Assembly (NCBI GenBank): GCA_934273135.1 | Contig: CAKQSU010000063.1 | Span: 1-6,812 of the forward strand | DNA from: an uncultured Clostridia bacterium | GTDB lineage: Bacteria > Bacillota > Clostridia > Christensenellales > Borkfalkiaceae | Length of the DNA: 6,812 nucleotides | Direction of reading: 5' to 3' | In this document: piece after piece, positions 6,005 to 6,812 of the stretch | Layout of the letters: each line of letters begins with the position of its first letter | Position numbering within the stretch: position 1 is the first letter of the stretch | The notes under the pieces: model-generated | The model's input: only the letters and a program-made list of their open reading frames with translations | Database searches by the model: none | Told to the model about the DNA's origin: nothing | Program-made: the position numbers and the translations under genes

Positions 6005-6038
6005 ATGTGTTTTTGATATTCGCTTTTTAGCTCAAAGC

Positions 6039-6812
6039 TTATTTTGCTTTCGTTATCGACTTGATGGTGACGTACGCGTACGGAACGGTGTAGAATGTGT
6101 ACTTTTCGTCGTCAATCTTTTTGCCGAGTTCTTCTATAACCGTCTTATCCGCGATTTCCGTTTTGCTGTCGCCTAAGCCTTCGTACCAAGTCTTTGTGGT
6201 TTCGGAAGTATCCTCGTCGGTCGCTTCGATATAGGTGTAGAATTTTTTCACCTTGGAATCGTAATAAGTCTTGGTGATTTCGCCGTCTTCCTTTTTGGAA
6301 GCAAGGTCGGCAACCGTTTTGATTATCTCTAAGCTCGATTTGCCCGTTCTGTTAACCGAAGTCGAATCGGAATAGCTTTTTTTCGGGTTCTTGTCCGCAT
6401 CGTCGCTCGTGATACGACCGAATACGCAGTAGCTCTTGGACGGGTAAGCCGCGCTTGCAGAGTTAAGCGTAACGATAACGGTACCCTTTGCGGAATCGTA
6501 ATGGGTGGTGCCGTCCTTGTCGTCCGCGTCGTGCTTCATGATAAGAACGCCCGTGGAAGAACTGCTGAGCTTGTTGCCCACGATACCGTTATCTTCGAAT
6601 TCGCCTTTTATGGTAGATGCCGTCTTTTTGTTTTCGGCAAGTTCGCCAGTCTTTGTGCCGGTGTATTCGCCGAATTCAAGGTATTTGTCGTAAACGTTGC
6701 TTATGCAAACGCCGTCATAGTACCCTTCTTCCGCAAGCTTCATGAATTGCTTAGTCGTTTCGGGCGCGAAGTTGAGGTAAAGTTCGATTCCGACAGTCTT
6801 TTCGTCGGTTAC
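6039..6812 (-). CDS. Divergent cyclophilin-type peptidyl-prolyl isomerase (5' end beyond the window)
   Basis: The frame is open to the window edge, giving 257 C-terminal residues; an internal ATG at 6743 is not the true start. The cyclophilin fold is recognisable. VGIELYLNFAPETTKQFMKLAEEGYYDG (7-34) matches the family N-terminal part. EFEDNG and STGVLIM (71-76, 86-92) match the central part. DSAKGTVIVTL (106-116) sits at the NSAGSQFFITL position, and SKSYCVFGRI (125-134) at the VFG strand. The final strand YAYVTIKSI (245-253) is separated from it by an insertion of about 100 charged residues. Catalytic residues are replaced: N39 stands where the FHRV arginine should be, F47 at the usual Gln, and T111 and I113 in QFF. 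It may therefore be a chaperone or binding protein and not an active isomerase. Such proteins are often secreted lipoproteins in Firmicutes, but the signal region is not visible. Confidence 0.78.
   Translation of the reverse strand, partial: VTDEKTVGIELYLNFAPETTKQFMKLAEEGYYDGVCISNVYDKYLEFGEYTGTKTGELAENKKTASTIKGEFEDNGIVGNKLSSSSTGVLIMKHDADDKDGTTHYDSAKGTVIVTLNSASAAYPSKSYCVFGRITSDDADKNPKKSYSDSTSVNRTGKSSLEIIKTVADLASKKEDGEITKTYYDSKVKKFYTYIEATDEDTSETTKTWYEGLGDSKTEIADKTVIEELGKKIDDEKYTFYTVPYAYVTIKSITKAK

Larger units (their letters stand above)
5719..6038. other. Palindrome-rich intergenic region upstream of the amidase gene
   Basis: This 320-bp stretch has no credible reading frame. Going in the direction of transcription, it holds the terminator of the isomerase gene (5974-6004) and a 33-bp perfect palindrome (5921-5953). 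A small pair of competing hairpins follows (GCCGA/TCGGC at 5893-5905 and GGCTT/AAGCC at 5903-5916). Then come a 17-bp AT-rich palindrome overlapping a possible promoter (5841-5869), the DnaA-box inverted repeat (5799-5834), and about 80 bases of leader to the amidase ATG. I found no convincing sigma-A promoter here, in contrast with the two clear ones elsewhere in the window. Confidence 0.75.

Overview
The window reads as chromosomal DNA of a Gram-positive, Clostridia-like bacterium (Firmicutes/Bacillota). This rests on a SigH-type sigma factor, a Mini-III ribonuclease, a CwlD-type cell-wall amidase, strong AGGAGG-type ribosome binding sites, and the family resemblance of DnaX, YbaB and RecR. 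The finer taxon is a guess: an uncultured gut-type clostridium would fit. Every gene lies on the minus strand, so transcription runs from high to low coordinates.

In transcription order the layout is as follows. (1) 6812-6039 is the 3' part of a divergent cyclophilin-type peptidyl-prolyl isomerase, closed by an intrinsic terminator at about 5974-6004. (2) 6038-5719 is a 320-bp gene-free stretch with three perfect inverted repeats. One is made of two consensus DnaA boxes, and another overlaps a possible sigma-E-like promoter. (3) 5718-5032 encodes an exported zinc amidase of the CwlD type. (4) A clear housekeeping promoter at 4947-4975 precedes mrnC, rlmB, sigH and dnaX (4916-1188), which are closely packed and probably one operon. 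(5) An intrinsic terminator at about 1070-1098 and a second housekeeping promoter at 936-964 sit in a 306-bp gap. (6) ybaB and recR follow (881 to the window edge), with a TAATG stop-start overlap. RecR lacks only its last residues because the window ends.

Functionally, mrnC and rlmB both act on 23S rRNA. sigH is a sigma factor of the sporulation/competence transition type. dnaX, ybaB and recR form the widespread clamp loader, nucleoid-associated protein and recombination-mediator cluster. In Bacillus subtilis the mrnC-rlmB-rae1-sigH block and the dnaX-yaaK-recR block are separate loci. Here they are fused and the rae1 (yacP) position is empty. With the consensus DnaA-box pair nearby, the layout suggests an origin-proximal region in which replication, ribosome maturation and developmental control are linked. 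That link is inference.

No RNA genes, insertion sequences, CRISPR arrays or phage genes were seen. The genes are ordinary core genes. The most unusual sequence is the palindrome-rich region upstream of the amidase.
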